DNA of 64,000 nucleotides from Streptomyces albofaciens JCM 4342. Lineage in GTDB: Bacteria; Actinomycetota; Actinomycetes; Streptomycetales; Streptomycetaceae. The position numbers and the translations under genes are program-made. Shown here piece by piece: positions 7,246 through 14,949 of the stretch. A model generated the notes under the pieces. It was not told where the DNA came from, searched no databases, and worked only from the letters and a program-made list of their open reading frames with translations. How positions within the stretch are numbered: position 1 is the first letter of the stretch; each line of letters starts with the position of its first letter. The DNA is taken from contig NZ_PDCM01000002.1 in NCBI RefSeq assembly GCF_008634025.1, forward strand, positions 3,621,001 to 3,685,000, given 5' to 3'.

Positions 7246-9704
7246 GCGTACCGCAGCAGCAGCCGCTTCGGCTTCTCGCCGCCGAAGTCGATCGTCGCCT
7301 CCGCGTTGTCGCCGCTGCCCTTGACCGCGACGACCGTGCCCAGCCCGAAACTGTCGTGCGTGACGCGGTCGCCGACCGCCAGTGAGACGACCTCGCGGTC
7401 CTTGGCGCGCCGGGTCGCGAAGCCGCTCGGGCCCGCCTTCGTACGCGACGAGGACAGGCCGGAGCCGAAGCCCCCGCCGCCGGTGCCGGAGAGGCTGCCC
7501 ATCGAGGCGGAGGGCGTCGCGGGGCCCGTGCGGCGCCAGTCCACGTACTTGTCCGGGATCTCCTCCAGGAAGCGGGACGGCGGGTTGTACGACGGCTGCC
7601 CCCAGGCGCTGCGCATGGTGGAGCGGGTCACGTAGAGCCGTTCGCGGGCGCGGGTGATGCCGACGTACGCCAGGCGGCGCTCCTCCTCCAGCTCCTTGGT
7701 CTGGCCGAGCGCGCGCATGTGCGGGAAGACGCCGTCCTCCATGCCGGTCAGGAAGACGGTGGGGAACTCCAGGCCCTTGGCGGTGTGCAGCGTCATGAGG
7801 GTGATGACGCCGGTGCCCTCCTCGTCCTCGTCCGGGATCTGGTCGGAGTCGGCGACCAGCGCGACCTGCTCCAGGAAGTCGGCGAGGGTGCCGGGATTGT
7901 CCTCACCGCGGTCCTGCTCGAATTCGAGGGCGACGGCGGCCAGTTCCTGGAGGTTCTCGATGCGGGTCTCGTCCTGCGGGTCGGTCGAGGACTGGAGCTC
8001 GGCCAGATAGCCCGTGCGCTCCAGGACCGCTTCCAGGACGGTGGCGGGGCCCGCGCCGGACTCGACGATGGTGCGCAGCTCCTCCATGAGCGTGTTGAAG
8101 CGCTTGACGGCGTTGGCGGAGCGCGCGGCCATGCCGTACGCCTCGTCGACGCGGCGCAGCGCCTGCGGGAAGGTGATCTTCTCGCGGGCGGACAGCGCGT
8201 CGATCATCGCCTCGGCGCGCTCGCCGATGCCGCGCTTGGGCACGTTCAGGATGCGGCGCAGCGGGACGGTGTCCTCCGGGTTGGCGAGGACGCGCAGGTA
8301 CGCGAGGACGTCGCGGACCTCCTTGCGCTCGTAGAAGCGCACGCCGCCGACGACCTTGTAGGGCAGGCCGACCCGGATGAAGATCTCTTCGAAGACGCGG
8401 GACTGGGCGTTGGTGCGGTAGAAGACCGCCACGTCGCCCGCCCTGGCGTCGCCCGCGTCGGTCAGCCGGTCGATCTCGTCGGCGACGAACTGGGCCTCGT
8501 CGTGCTCGGTGTCGGCGACGTAGCCCGTGATGCGGGGGCCTTCGCCGGCGTCCGTCCACAGGTTCTTGGGGCGGCGGTTCTCGTTGCGCTCGATGACGGC
8601 GTTGGCGGCGCTGAGGATCGTCTGGGAGGAGCGGTAGTTCTGCTCCAGCATGATCGTCGTGGCGTCCGGATAGTCCTCCTCGAACTGGAGGATGTTACGG
8701 ATGGTGGCGCCGCGGAACGCGTAGATCGACTGGTCGGCGTCACCGACCACGCACAGCTCGCCGGCCGTCTCGGCCGGTCCCACCAGCTCCCGTACGAGGG
8801 TGTACTGGGCGTGGTTGGTGTCCTGGTACTCGTCCACGAGGACGTGCCGGAAGCGGCGGCGGTAGTGGTCGGCGACATCGGGGAACGCCTGGAGGAGGTT
8901 GACCGTGGTCATGATGATGTCGTCGAAGTCCAGGGCGTTGGCCTCGCGCAGCCGGGCCTGGTACATCGCGTACGCCTCGGCGACGGACTTCTCAAAACCG
9001 TCGGCGGCCTGCTGGGCGAAGGTCTCCTCGTCGATGAGCTCGTTCTTGAGGTTGGAGACCTTGGCGCTGAAGGACTTGGGCGGGAACCGCTTGGGGTCGA
9101 GGTCCAGATCCCGGCAGACCAGGGCCATCAGGCGCTTGGAGTCGGCCGCGTCGTAGATCGAGAAGGAGGACGTGAAGCCCAGCTTCTTGGACTCGCGGCG
9201 CAGGATGCGCACGCACGCGCTGTGGAAGGTGGAGACCCACATGGCGTTCGCCCGGGGGCCGACCAGGTCCTCGACGCGCTCCTTCATCTCGCCCGCGGCC
9301 TTGTTGGTGAAGGTGATCGCGAGGATCTGGCCGGGGTGTACGCCGCGGGCGCCGAGCAGGTGCGCGATGCGGTGGGTCAGGACGCGGGTCTTGCCGGAGC
9401 CGGCGCCCGCGACGATGAGCAGCGGTCCGCCGCTGTGCACGACGGCGGCCTTCTGCTGGTCGTTCAGCCCCTCCAGGAGGGCGGCGGGGTCCACCGCGGG
9501 GCGGGGTGCGCCGTCGCGGTAGTACGGGTCGCGGCCCGGGCCCACGGCGTGCGGGATGCCGCCGGGCACGTCGAAGCGCCCGCCGAACAGGTCGGCCGGG
9601 ATCTCCTCCGGTGCCGGACCGTCCCCGTCCTCGGGAGGCGGCGGGGGCTCCTCGCCGGTGGGTTCGAGGTCCGCCAGGAAGCTGTCGTCAAAGAGGCTGC
9701 TCAT
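7227..9704 (-). CDS. pcrA: ATP-dependent 3'-5' DNA helicase PcrA/UvrD
   Basis: An 825-residue superfamily 1A helicase. After an acidic N-terminal tail (residues 1-65) come the Q-motif region GLNDQQKAAV, Walker A GAGSGKT, the TFTNKAA motif Ia, motif II VDEYQDTN (Walker B), motif III GDADQSIYAFRGA, motif IV EQNYRSS, motif V TLHTAKGLEF and motif VI VGITRARERL, all intact. The C-terminus has the Tudor-like RNA-polymerase-binding segment typical of PcrA (VGDRVTHDSFGLGTV). It unwinds DNA in nucleotide excision repair and clears replication blocks. ATG 9704 gives the usual MSSLFDDSFL opening; upstream in-frame codons to 9776 are not supported. Encoded opposite the NlpC/P60 gene, with a long regulatory gap between them. 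Confidence 0.97.
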   Translation of the reverse strand: MSSLFDDSFLADLEPTGEEPPPPPEDGDGPAPEEIPADLFGGRFDVPGGIPHAVGPGRDPYYRDGAPRPAVDPAALLEGLNDQQKAAVVHSGGPLLIVAGAGSGKTRVLTHRIAHLLGARGVHPGQILAITFTNKAAGEMKERVEDLVGPRANAMWVSTFHSACVRILRRESKKLGFTSSFSIYDAADSKRLMALVCRDLDLDPKRFPPKSFSAKVSNLKNELIDEETFAQQAADGFEKSVAEAYAMYQARLREANALDFDDIIMTTVNLLQAFPDVADHYRRRFRHVLVDEYQDTNHAQYTLVRELVGPAETAGELCVVGDADQSIYAFRGATIRNILQFEEDYPDATTIMLEQNYRSSQTILSAANAVIERNENRRPKNLWTDAGEGPRITGYVADTEHDEAQFVADEIDRLTDAGDARAGDVAVFYRTNAQSRVFEEIFIRVGLPYKVVGGVRFYERKEVRDVLAYLRVLANPEDTVPLRRILNVPKRGIGERAEAMIDALSAREKITFPQALRRVDEAYGMAARSANAVKRFNTLMEELRTIVESGAGPATVLEAVLERTGYLAELQSSTDPQDETRIENLQELAAVALEFEQDRGEDNPGTLADFLEQVALVADSDQIPDEDEEGTGVITLMTLHTAKGLEFPTVFLTGMEDGVFPHMRALGQTKELEEERRLAYVGITRARERLYVTRSTMRSAWGQPSYNPPSRFLEEIPDKYVDWRRTGPATPSASMGSLSGTGGGGFGSGLSSSRTKAGPSGFATRRAKDREVVSLAVGDRVTHDSFGLGTVVAVKGSGDNAEATIDFGGEKPKRLLLRYAPVEKL

Positions 9705-9977
9705 CGCCCATCGAGTGTAGGCCGCCGCACTGACAGCCCGGCCCGAACCGGGAAAACCGGCCGTGTGACCTGGCACGCCCCTGGCGGGTGGCCCGCGTCA
9801 CAGGACACGACAGGACACGCCCCGGTCACGCAAAGAAGCAATCGTGAAAAGAAGCAGTCGCGAAAAGATCACGAAAAGGTTTCGGGCATAACGCACATCA
9901 GGCTTCACAGGCGCCTCACGGGTTGGCTACCGTGCTCGCTCGGGCAGCCCGCCGTCCCCGCGGTCGACAGCGTCCGC
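9705..9977. other. Promoter region between pcrA and the riboswitch
   Basis: Non-coding stretch upstream of both pcrA (minus) and the riboswitch-led hydrolase gene (plus). It includes an unusually A-rich patch for this genome (about 9830-9900, with aagaagcaatcgtgaaaaga-like sequence), which fits promoter DNA. No open frame here looks coding. Confidence 0.4.
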
Positions 9978-10195
9978 ACGGGCCGCCCCCGCCGAGTCCG
10001 GCCCTGCCACCAGGCATCCGGAGCCGGGGACCCACACGTACCACCGGGGTGAATCGGCCGGTACGGCACACGGCGCGAGGCGCCTCGGGGCACCAGCCCC
10101 CGGGACCTCCCGCCGCCCGTACGGACCGTAGGGCAGCCTTCCGTAGTGACGCAGTGAACGCCCGAACCCGACAGCTAACCCGGTAGGCGGTCCAC
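9978..10195 (+). promoter_or_regulatory. c-di-AMP riboswitch (ydaO/yuaA class)
   Basis: The 5' leader of the NlpC/P60 gene shows the conserved blocks of the ydaO class in order: gccggggaccca (10023-10034), ggggtgaatcggcc (10046-10059), gtagggcagccttcc (10128-10142) and gaacccgacagctaacc followed by cggtaggcgg (10164-10190). The closing helix P1 is formed by gggccgcc (9980-9987) and ggcggtcc (10186-10193), with one G-U pair. The ribosome-binding site follows at once (10196-10203). In known cases cyclic di-AMP binding turns expression off, and the class is repeatedly found before actinobacterial cell-wall hydrolase genes. Boundaries are estimated by eye. Confidence 0.88.
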
Positions 10196-10211
10196 GGAAG
10201 GAGCGCCGATC

Positions 10212-11402
10212 TTGGCGTCGCACCGCAAGCCGCGCACCCGCATACTCACCTCGCCCGGGAGCCGCCGTACGGCCGCCGGGCTCACCACCGCAGCCCTCGC
10301 CTCGGTCACCCTGCTCTCGCAGACGGCCGAGGCGGCGCCGCGTCAGCCGCAGCAGTCGATCGAAGAGGTCAAGCAGAAGGTCGACGACCTCTACCGGCAG
10401 GCCGAGGTGGCGACCCAGAAGTACAACGCCGCCAAGGAGCAGGCCGACGAGCAGCGCGGCACCGTCGACCGCCTGCTGGACGACACCGCCCGGCGGACCC
10501 AGAAGATGAACGACGCCCGGCGCCGGCTGGGCACCTACGCCGCGGCCCAGTACCGCAGCGGTGGCATCAGCCCGACCGCGCAGCTGCTGCTGGCCCGCAA
10601 CCCGCAGCAGTTCGCGGACCGCAGCCATCTGATGGACCAGCTGACCGGCGCGCAGAAGAAGGCCGTCAGCGACTACCAGGAGCAGCAGGCGAAGGCCGTA
10701 CGGCAGCGGGCGGAGGCGTCCCGGAGTCTGGAGCGGCTCACCGAGACGCAGGCGTCCCTGAAGGAGTCCAAGAAGGACGTCCAGGAGAAGCTGGCCGAGG
10801 CCCGGCAGCTGCTGTCCCGGCTGACCGCCCAGGAGAAGGCGCGGCTCGCGGAGCTGGAGCGCAAGAAGGAGGCCGAGGCCAAGCGCAGGGCCGAGGAGCT
10901 GGCCCGTAAGCAGGCCGAGAAGGAGCGCAAGGAGCGGGAGGACCGCAAGCAGCACGACACTCCGGGCCAGGGCACCGGTTCCGGATCACCGGACGGCGGC
11001 TCCAGCGGTTCCGGTGGCTCCGGCGGCGGTACGTCCGACGACGGTTCGTACGCGACCAAGGCCGCCAAGGCGCTCGCGTTCGCCCGCGCCCAGATGGGCA
11101 AGCCGTACGTCTGGGGCGCGACGGGCCCGAATTCCTACGACTGCTCCGGCCTGACCCAGGCGGCCTGGAAGGCGGCGGGCGTCTCGCTGCCCCGTACGAC
11201 CTGGGACCAGGTGAAGGCCGGCGACCGGGTGGCGACCAAGGATCTGAAACCCGGTGACCTGGTGTTCTTCTACAACGACATCAGCCATGTCGGCATGTAC
11301 ATCGGCGACGGCAAGATGATCCACGCGCCCAAGCCGGGGGCCAGTGTGCGGGTCGAGTCGATCTACTACATGCCGATCTACGGGAGCGTGCGCCCGGCAT
11401 GA
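10212..11402 (+). CDS. Secreted NlpC/P60 (C40) peptidoglycan hydrolase
   Basis: A 396-residue endopeptidase starting at TTG 10212, 8 nt after a GGAAGGAG ribosome-binding site. Residues 1-38 are a signal peptide with basic start, hydrophobic TTAALASVTLL core and an AEA-like end. Residues ~45-240 form a long Lys/Glu/Gln coiled coil, then a Gly/Ser linker, then the catalytic domain: Cys in SYDCSGLTQAAW, His in DISHVGMYIG and a third polar residue in MIHAP. Coiled-coil plus P60 is the RipA/CwlO-like architecture used in cell separation, germination and growth. The preceding riboswitch ties its expression to c-di-AMP. A perfect terminator follows 4 bases after the stop. Confidence 0.95.
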   Translation: MASHRKPRTRILTSPGSRRTAAGLTTAALASVTLLSQTAEAAPRQPQQSIEEVKQKVDDLYRQAEVATQKYNAAKEQADEQRGTVDRLLDDTARRTQKMNDARRRLGTYAAAQYRSGGISPTAQLLLARNPQQFADRSHLMDQLTGAQKKAVSDYQEQQAKAVRQRAEASRSLERLTETQASLKESKKDVQEKLAEARQLLSRLTAQEKARLAELERKKEAEAKRRAEELARKQAEKERKEREDRKQHDTPGQGTGSGSPDGGSSGSGGSGGGTSDDGSYATKAAKALAFARAQMGKPYVWGATGPNSYDCSGLTQAAWKAAGVSLPRTTWDQVKAGDRVATKDLKPGDLVFFYNDISHVGMYIGDGKMIHAPKPGASVRVESIYYMPIYGSVRPA

Positions 11403-11405
11403 GAA

Positions 11406-11435
11406 GAGGGCCGTGGGGCGCACCCCACGGCCCTC
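11406..11435. terminator. Terminator after the NlpC/P60 gene
   Basis: Perfect 13-bp stem (gagggccgtgggg at 11406-11418, complement at 11423-11435) with a 4-base loop, immediately after the NlpC/P60 stop. A second, weaker hairpin around 11450-11470 would serve the convergent membrane-protein gene. Confidence 0.8.
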
Positions 11436-11492
11436 AACCGCTCTTCGGCCGGCCTTCAAGCCGGCCCTCGACGGTCCCTCACCGGCCTCCGC

Positions 11493-11846
11493 TCACGTCC
11501 ACAGCAGGGCGATGAAGATGTTGACCACCGTCAGCGCCCCCACCGCCAGGAAGAAGGGCTTCTCGACCTTCTCCTCGTCGCGCTTGACGTAGACCAGGCC
11601 CAGGATCACGACCAGTACGGCGAGCTTGACGCCCAGCTTGATGTTGTTGAGCGAGTGGTCCTGGGCCTGGTTGAGGCCGACCAGGATGACGCCGGTCACC
11701 AGCATCGTCAGCGCGCCGTGCAGCATGGCCGGCACGAAGCGGGCGTTGCCCGCGCTCATCGGCTTCAGCTGGGTCAGGAAGCCGCCGAGCAGCGACGCGA
11801 TGCCGATGATGTGCAGACCCACGAAGACCTTGGTCACTACGTCCAT
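11493..11846 (-). CDS. Small integral membrane protein, unknown function
   Basis: A 117-residue protein with four hydrophobic segments: VFVGLHIIGIASLLGGFLT near the start, AMLHGALTMLVTGVILVGL, KLAVLVVILGLVYVK and a C-terminal VGALTVVNIFIALLW. A conserved-looking loop holds QAQDHSLNN. Short four-helix proteins of this type are found in many Streptomyces with no assigned role. ATG 11846 was chosen because it starts right before the first membrane segment; an upstream in-frame start at 11885 would add 13 basic residues. No clear ribosome-binding site precedes either, so the start is uncertain. It converges on the NlpC/P60 gene and does not seem to share an operon. Confidence 0.8.
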   Translation of the reverse strand: MDVVTKVFVGLHIIGIASLLGGFLTQLKPMSAGNARFVPAMLHGALTMLVTGVILVGLNQAQDHSLNNIKLGVKLAVLVVILGLVYVKRDEEKVEKPFFLAVGALTVVNIFIALLWT

Positions 11847-12218
11847 AGTGGTGGATCGTAGCCCTCGCTTACCACGGCTTCGCACTCAGGTCCGCCTCTC
11901 TTCCGCTCCGGTCGGACTCCGCACCCGGCACGCCTTCGAGACGTGCGGCAGCGGGCAGGCGTACACACCGACAGGGCGAGAACGAGCAATACCCGTCAAC
12001 CGGCTCCCTTTCGGGGGTGTCGAGGTTTAGCGTCCTCAATCAGGCGGCCGACTCCCCACCGCCGCCGGATTCCGCCCCGGCGGTCGTCGGTCGTCCCCGC
12101 CGAGAGGAACGGCGGCGGCCCGCTCCCCCTGTTACGGGCCGCCGCCGGACCCAGGAAGACGGGCGCCGGAGAGGCGCAGCCTCCGCCCGCACAACGGCCC
12201 GCCCTAAGATCGGGCCGT
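11847..12218. other. Intergenic region, no gene seen
   Basis: About 370 bases between the divergent small membrane protein gene and the GNAT gene. Frames in it have no recognisable product. No notable hairpin or array was found; it presumably carries both promoters. Confidence 0.4.
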
Positions 12219-13022
12219 ATGAACCTCCCTATAGACAACCCCCCTATAGATACGGCCGGTTCGCTCCCCTCCCCAACCCCCTCTGCCTCCCCCTCCCCCT
12301 CTGCCACCCCAACCCCCTCCGCTTCCCCGTCCTCCCAGCCCCTCGCCGATCACCCGGACCTCGTCCGGGCCTGGGTGCACGGCTTGGCGCGGTGCCGCGG
12401 TGCCGCGGCCCCCGTCGCGGCCCACGGCGGCTTCTACGTCGAGGTCCGCGTCCCCGTACGGTCGCCCCGTTACGTCTTCGCCGCAGCCGACCCGGACGTC
12501 CTCCGCGGTCTCGTCGCCTCGATCACCACCCCCAACCTGTGGATCAACGTCTGCGCCCCGCGCTCGGACATCGCCCCCGCCCTGCCTCCCACCTGGGAGA
12601 TCGCCGAGCCGCAGTTTCTGATGTCGGCCGTCCTGCCCCCGGCGCCGACCCTCGTGGCCGCGCCGGCCGGCTACAGCGTCGAGACGGTGGACGAGGACGA
12701 CACCGGCGTCCTCCAGTGCCGTGTCCTGGACGCCGCCACCGGCGCGCTCGCCGCCCGGGGACGGGCCGCTCTCGCCGATGCCGCCACACCCTCAACGGCG
12801 GTCTTCGACATGATCAACACCAGCGCGGGGCACCGCCGTCGCGGCCTGGGCACCCTCGTCATGAACGCGCTGTCGGCCCACGCGGTCCGGCTGGGTGCCG
12901 CCCGCGGCGTCCTCGTGGCCAGCCCCGCCGGGCGGGCCCTCTACCGGTCCCTGGGCTGGCGGCTCCACGCGCCGGTCACGGCCGTACGCATTCCGCCGCC
13001 GGAAGGCGGAACCACCGGCTAG
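12219..13022 (+). CDS. GNAT family N-acetyltransferase
   Basis: A 267-residue protein from ATG 12219. The first ~40 residues are Ser/Pro/Thr low complexity and contain a duplicated PID motif, encoded by a 9-base direct repeat (12227-12235 and 12242-12250). The acetyltransferase part is C-terminal: INTSAGHRRRGLGTLVMNAL is the acetyl-CoA pyrophosphate loop (R/Q-x-x-G-x-G/A type), followed by AARGVLVASPAGRALYRSLGW, the classic last strand. It would transfer an acetyl group from acetyl-CoA to an unknown amine. The start is open to doubt, because the Pro/Ser tail is atypical; a downstream start is possible. Its stop overlaps the stop of the convergent XRE gene by a few bases. Confidence 0.85.
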   Translation: MNLPIDNPPIDTAGSLPSPTPSASPSPSATPTPSASPSSQPLADHPDLVRAWVHGLARCRGAAAPVAAHGGFYVEVRVPVRSPRYVFAAADPDVLRGLVASITTPNLWINVCAPRSDIAPALPPTWEIAEPQFLMSAVLPPAPTLVAAPAGYSVETVDEDDTGVLQCRVLDAATGALAARGRAALADAATPSTAVFDMINTSAGHRRRGLGTLVMNALSAHAVRLGAARGVLVASPAGRALYRSLGWRLHAPVTAVRIPPPEGGTTG

Positions 13023-13891
13023 CGGCGGTGCCCGGGGCCGGTGTGGCGCCGGGTCGCGTGGAGCGAGCCGAGCAGGTCGAGGGCCTGGGCGCTGGGACCG
13101 CCCGGTTCGGCGTGGTAGATGACGAGTTGTTGGCCTGGGGCGTCGCGTACGTCGAACGCCTGGTAGGTGAGGGTGAGCGGGCCGACGTCCGGGTGCCGGA
13201 GGCGCTTGGCGTCGCGGGTCTTGCCGCGCACGTCGTGGGCGTTCCAGAGGCGGGCGAATTCCGTGCTCCGCGCGGTGAGGGTGCGGACGAGTTCGCGCAG
13301 CCGTGGGTGGTCCGGGTCGTAGCCCGCAGCCTGGCGCAGGTTGGCGACGGTGGCCTGGGCGGCCCGGTCCCAGTCCATGAAGAAGTCCCGGGCCGCGGGG
13401 TCGGCGAAGGTCATACGGGCCAGGTTGTCCGCGGGCTCGAACGGGGCGTAGAGGGCGTCGGCCAGGGCGTTGGCGGCCAGGATGTCCAGGGCGGGGCCGA
13501 GGACGAGCGCCGGTGTGTTCGGGTATCCGTCCATCAGCTGACGCAGCGCTGGACTGACCTGCTCGGTGGCGTGCCCAGCGGCCTTGTCGTCGGGCGCGGT
13601 CCCGGCCAGCCGGTACAGGTGTGCGCGGGCGTCCGCGTCGAGGTGCAGCGCGCGGCTGAGGGCGTCGAGCACCTGCGCCGAGGGGTTGCGCTCGCGGCCC
13701 TGTTCCAGACGCGTGTAGTAGTCGGCGCTCACTCCGGTCAGGACGGCGACCTCCTCTCGGCGTAGTCCGGCGACCCTGCGGGCCCCGTAACTCGCCATCC
13801 CCACGTCCTCCGGTCGCAGCCCGGCACGGCGTGCGCGCAGGAAGTCCCCCAGGTGGTTGTCCAGGTGGTTGTCCAGGTGGTTGTCGTCCAT
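13019..13891 (-). CDS. XRE (MmyB-like) transcriptional regulator
   Basis: A 290-residue regulator. The helix-turn-helix lies at about residues 15-75 (LGDFLRARR, RVAGLRREEVAVLTGVSADYYTRLEQGR), the signature of the MmyB branch, and the C-terminal two thirds are the MmyB-type ligand-binding (PAS-like) domain ending in YHAEPGGPSAQALDLL. The N-terminus has DNHL three times, encoded by an in-frame 12-base repeat (13849-13884), before the usual start of the fold. In this family such genes often control a divergent oxidoreductase, and here an SDR gene does lie divergent, 230 bases away, so the pair is a plausible regulator and target. Confidence 0.92.
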   Translation of the reverse strand: MDDNHLDNHLDNHLGDFLRARRAGLRPEDVGMASYGARRVAGLRREEVAVLTGVSADYYTRLEQGRERNPSAQVLDALSRALHLDADARAHLYRLAGTAPDDKAAGHATEQVSPALRQLMDGYPNTPALVLGPALDILAANALADALYAPFEPADNLARMTFADPAARDFFMDWDRAAQATVANLRQAAGYDPDHPRLRELVRTLTARSTEFARLWNAHDVRGKTRDAKRLRHPDVGPLTLTYQAFDVRDAPGQQLVIYHAEPGGPSAQALDLLGSLHATRRHTGPGHRR

Positions 13892-14047
13892 GCGGCCAGG
13901 CTAGGCGGCGGTCCGGTGGGGTGCCTGGGTGTGCTGCACCCAGGCGGTACGCGTCCTGGTCGCTCGCTGCTGACCTGCGCAGACTCGGCGAAGCGGACCG
14001 GCCCCGACCGGAATCAACCGGAACCGACCGGCCCCGACCGGCCCCGG

Positions 14048-14099
14048 CAGTCAGCAGTCAGCAGTCAGCAGTCAGCAGTCAGCAGTCAGCAGTCAGCAC
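14048..14099. repeat. 7-nt tandem repeat (tcagcag) x7 upstream of the SDR gene
   Basis: Seven head-to-tail heptamers from 14051 to 14099 (the last ends in c), preceded by a partial unit at 14048. They end 23 bases before the SDR start codon and just before its ribosome-binding site. A looser ccgaccgg-type repeat precedes them (about 14000-14046). Confidence 0.9.
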
Positions 14100-14121
14100 T
14101 ACGAGAGCAAGGACGGTTCCC

Positions 14122-14880
14122 ATGGCAGGACTTCGACTCGACGGCAAGCTCGCATTGATCACCGGCGCGACCGGCGGCATCGGCGCGGCGACCGCCGAAC
14201 GGTTCGCTCGCGAAGGGGCCCGGTTGGTGCTCACCGATATCGCCGAGGGGCCCCTGCGGAGCCTGGCCGACCGGATCGAGGCGTACGGCACGGACGTCGT
14301 CGCCGCCCGCCTCGATGTCTCCTCCGCGCAGCAGTGGGAGGAAGTGATCACCGTCGTACGCGACCGGTTCGGCGCCCTGGACGTCCTGGTGAACCTCGCT
14401 GGCATCGTGGACTGGCCGGGCATCGAGGACACCCGGGAGGAGGCCTGGGACCGCGTGATCGATGTGAACCAGAAGGGCACCTGGCTCGGCATGAAGGCGG
14501 CGATGCCGCTCCTGCGGGCGAGCGGCAACGCGTCGGTGATCAACACCTCGTCGGTGCTCGGGCTGGTGGGAAGCGGTTCGGCGGCGGCCTACCAGGCGTC
14601 CAAGGGGGCGGTACGCCTGCTGAGCAAGACCGCCGCGGTGGAGTACGCGCGGCAGGGCGTACGGGTCAACTCCGTACACCCCGGAGTGATCGCCACACCG
14701 ATGATCCAGGAGATCCTGGACGAGCAGGGCGACCAGCAGCCGGACATCCGGCGCACCCCGATGCGCAGGGCCGGGCGCGCCGACGAGATCGCGTCCGCGA
14801 TTCTCTTCCTGGCCTGTGACGACTCCTCGTTCGTCACCGGGTCGGAGCTGGTGGTGGACGGCGGGCTGACGGCGCACTGA
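14122..14880 (+). CDS. SDR family NAD(P)-dependent oxidoreductase
   Basis: A 252-residue classical short-chain dehydrogenase. TGATGGIG is the cofactor-binding TGxxxGxG motif, LTDIAEG holds an Asp after strand 2 (favouring NAD+), NLAGI is the NNAG equivalent, INTSSVLG carries the catalytic Ser, and YQASK the catalytic Tyr and Lys. HPGVIATPM and the ending SELVVDGGLTAH complete the fold. The closest look is to 3-alpha/20-beta-hydroxysteroid dehydrogenase-like enzymes, but the substrate is unknown. ATG 14122 has an AAGGA site upstream. It faces the MmyB-like regulator gene, which may control it. Confidence 0.93.
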   Translation: MAGLRLDGKLALITGATGGIGAATAERFAREGARLVLTDIAEGPLRSLADRIEAYGTDVVAARLDVSSAQQWEEVITVVRDRFGALDVLVNLAGIVDWPGIEDTREEAWDRVIDVNQKGTWLGMKAAMPLLRASGNASVINTSSVLGLVGSGSAAAYQASKGAVRLLSKTAAVEYARQGVRVNSVHPGVIATPMIQEILDEQGDQQPDIRRTPMRRAGRADEIASAILFLACDDSSFVTGSELVVDGGLTAH

Positions 14881-14890
14881 GGGCCGTCTC

Positions 14891-14938
14891 CCTAGCCGTA
14901 CGCCTATCCGTACGCCTAGCCGTATCCCTGTCCCCGTC
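14891..14938. repeat. 12-nt tandem repeat x4 between SDR and esterase genes
   Basis: Four 12-base units, cctagccgtacg, cctatccgtacg, cctagccgtatc and a diverged cctgtccccgtc, fill most of the 70-base gap between two convergent genes. Confidence 0.75.
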
Positions 14939-14949
14939 CATATGTGCGG

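Noticed and set aside
7719..10052. A 777-codon frame antisense to pcrA
   Set aside because: It mirrors pcrA codons on the opposite strand, has Gly/Val/Asp-rich shadow composition and no domain; pcrA shows every helicase motif.
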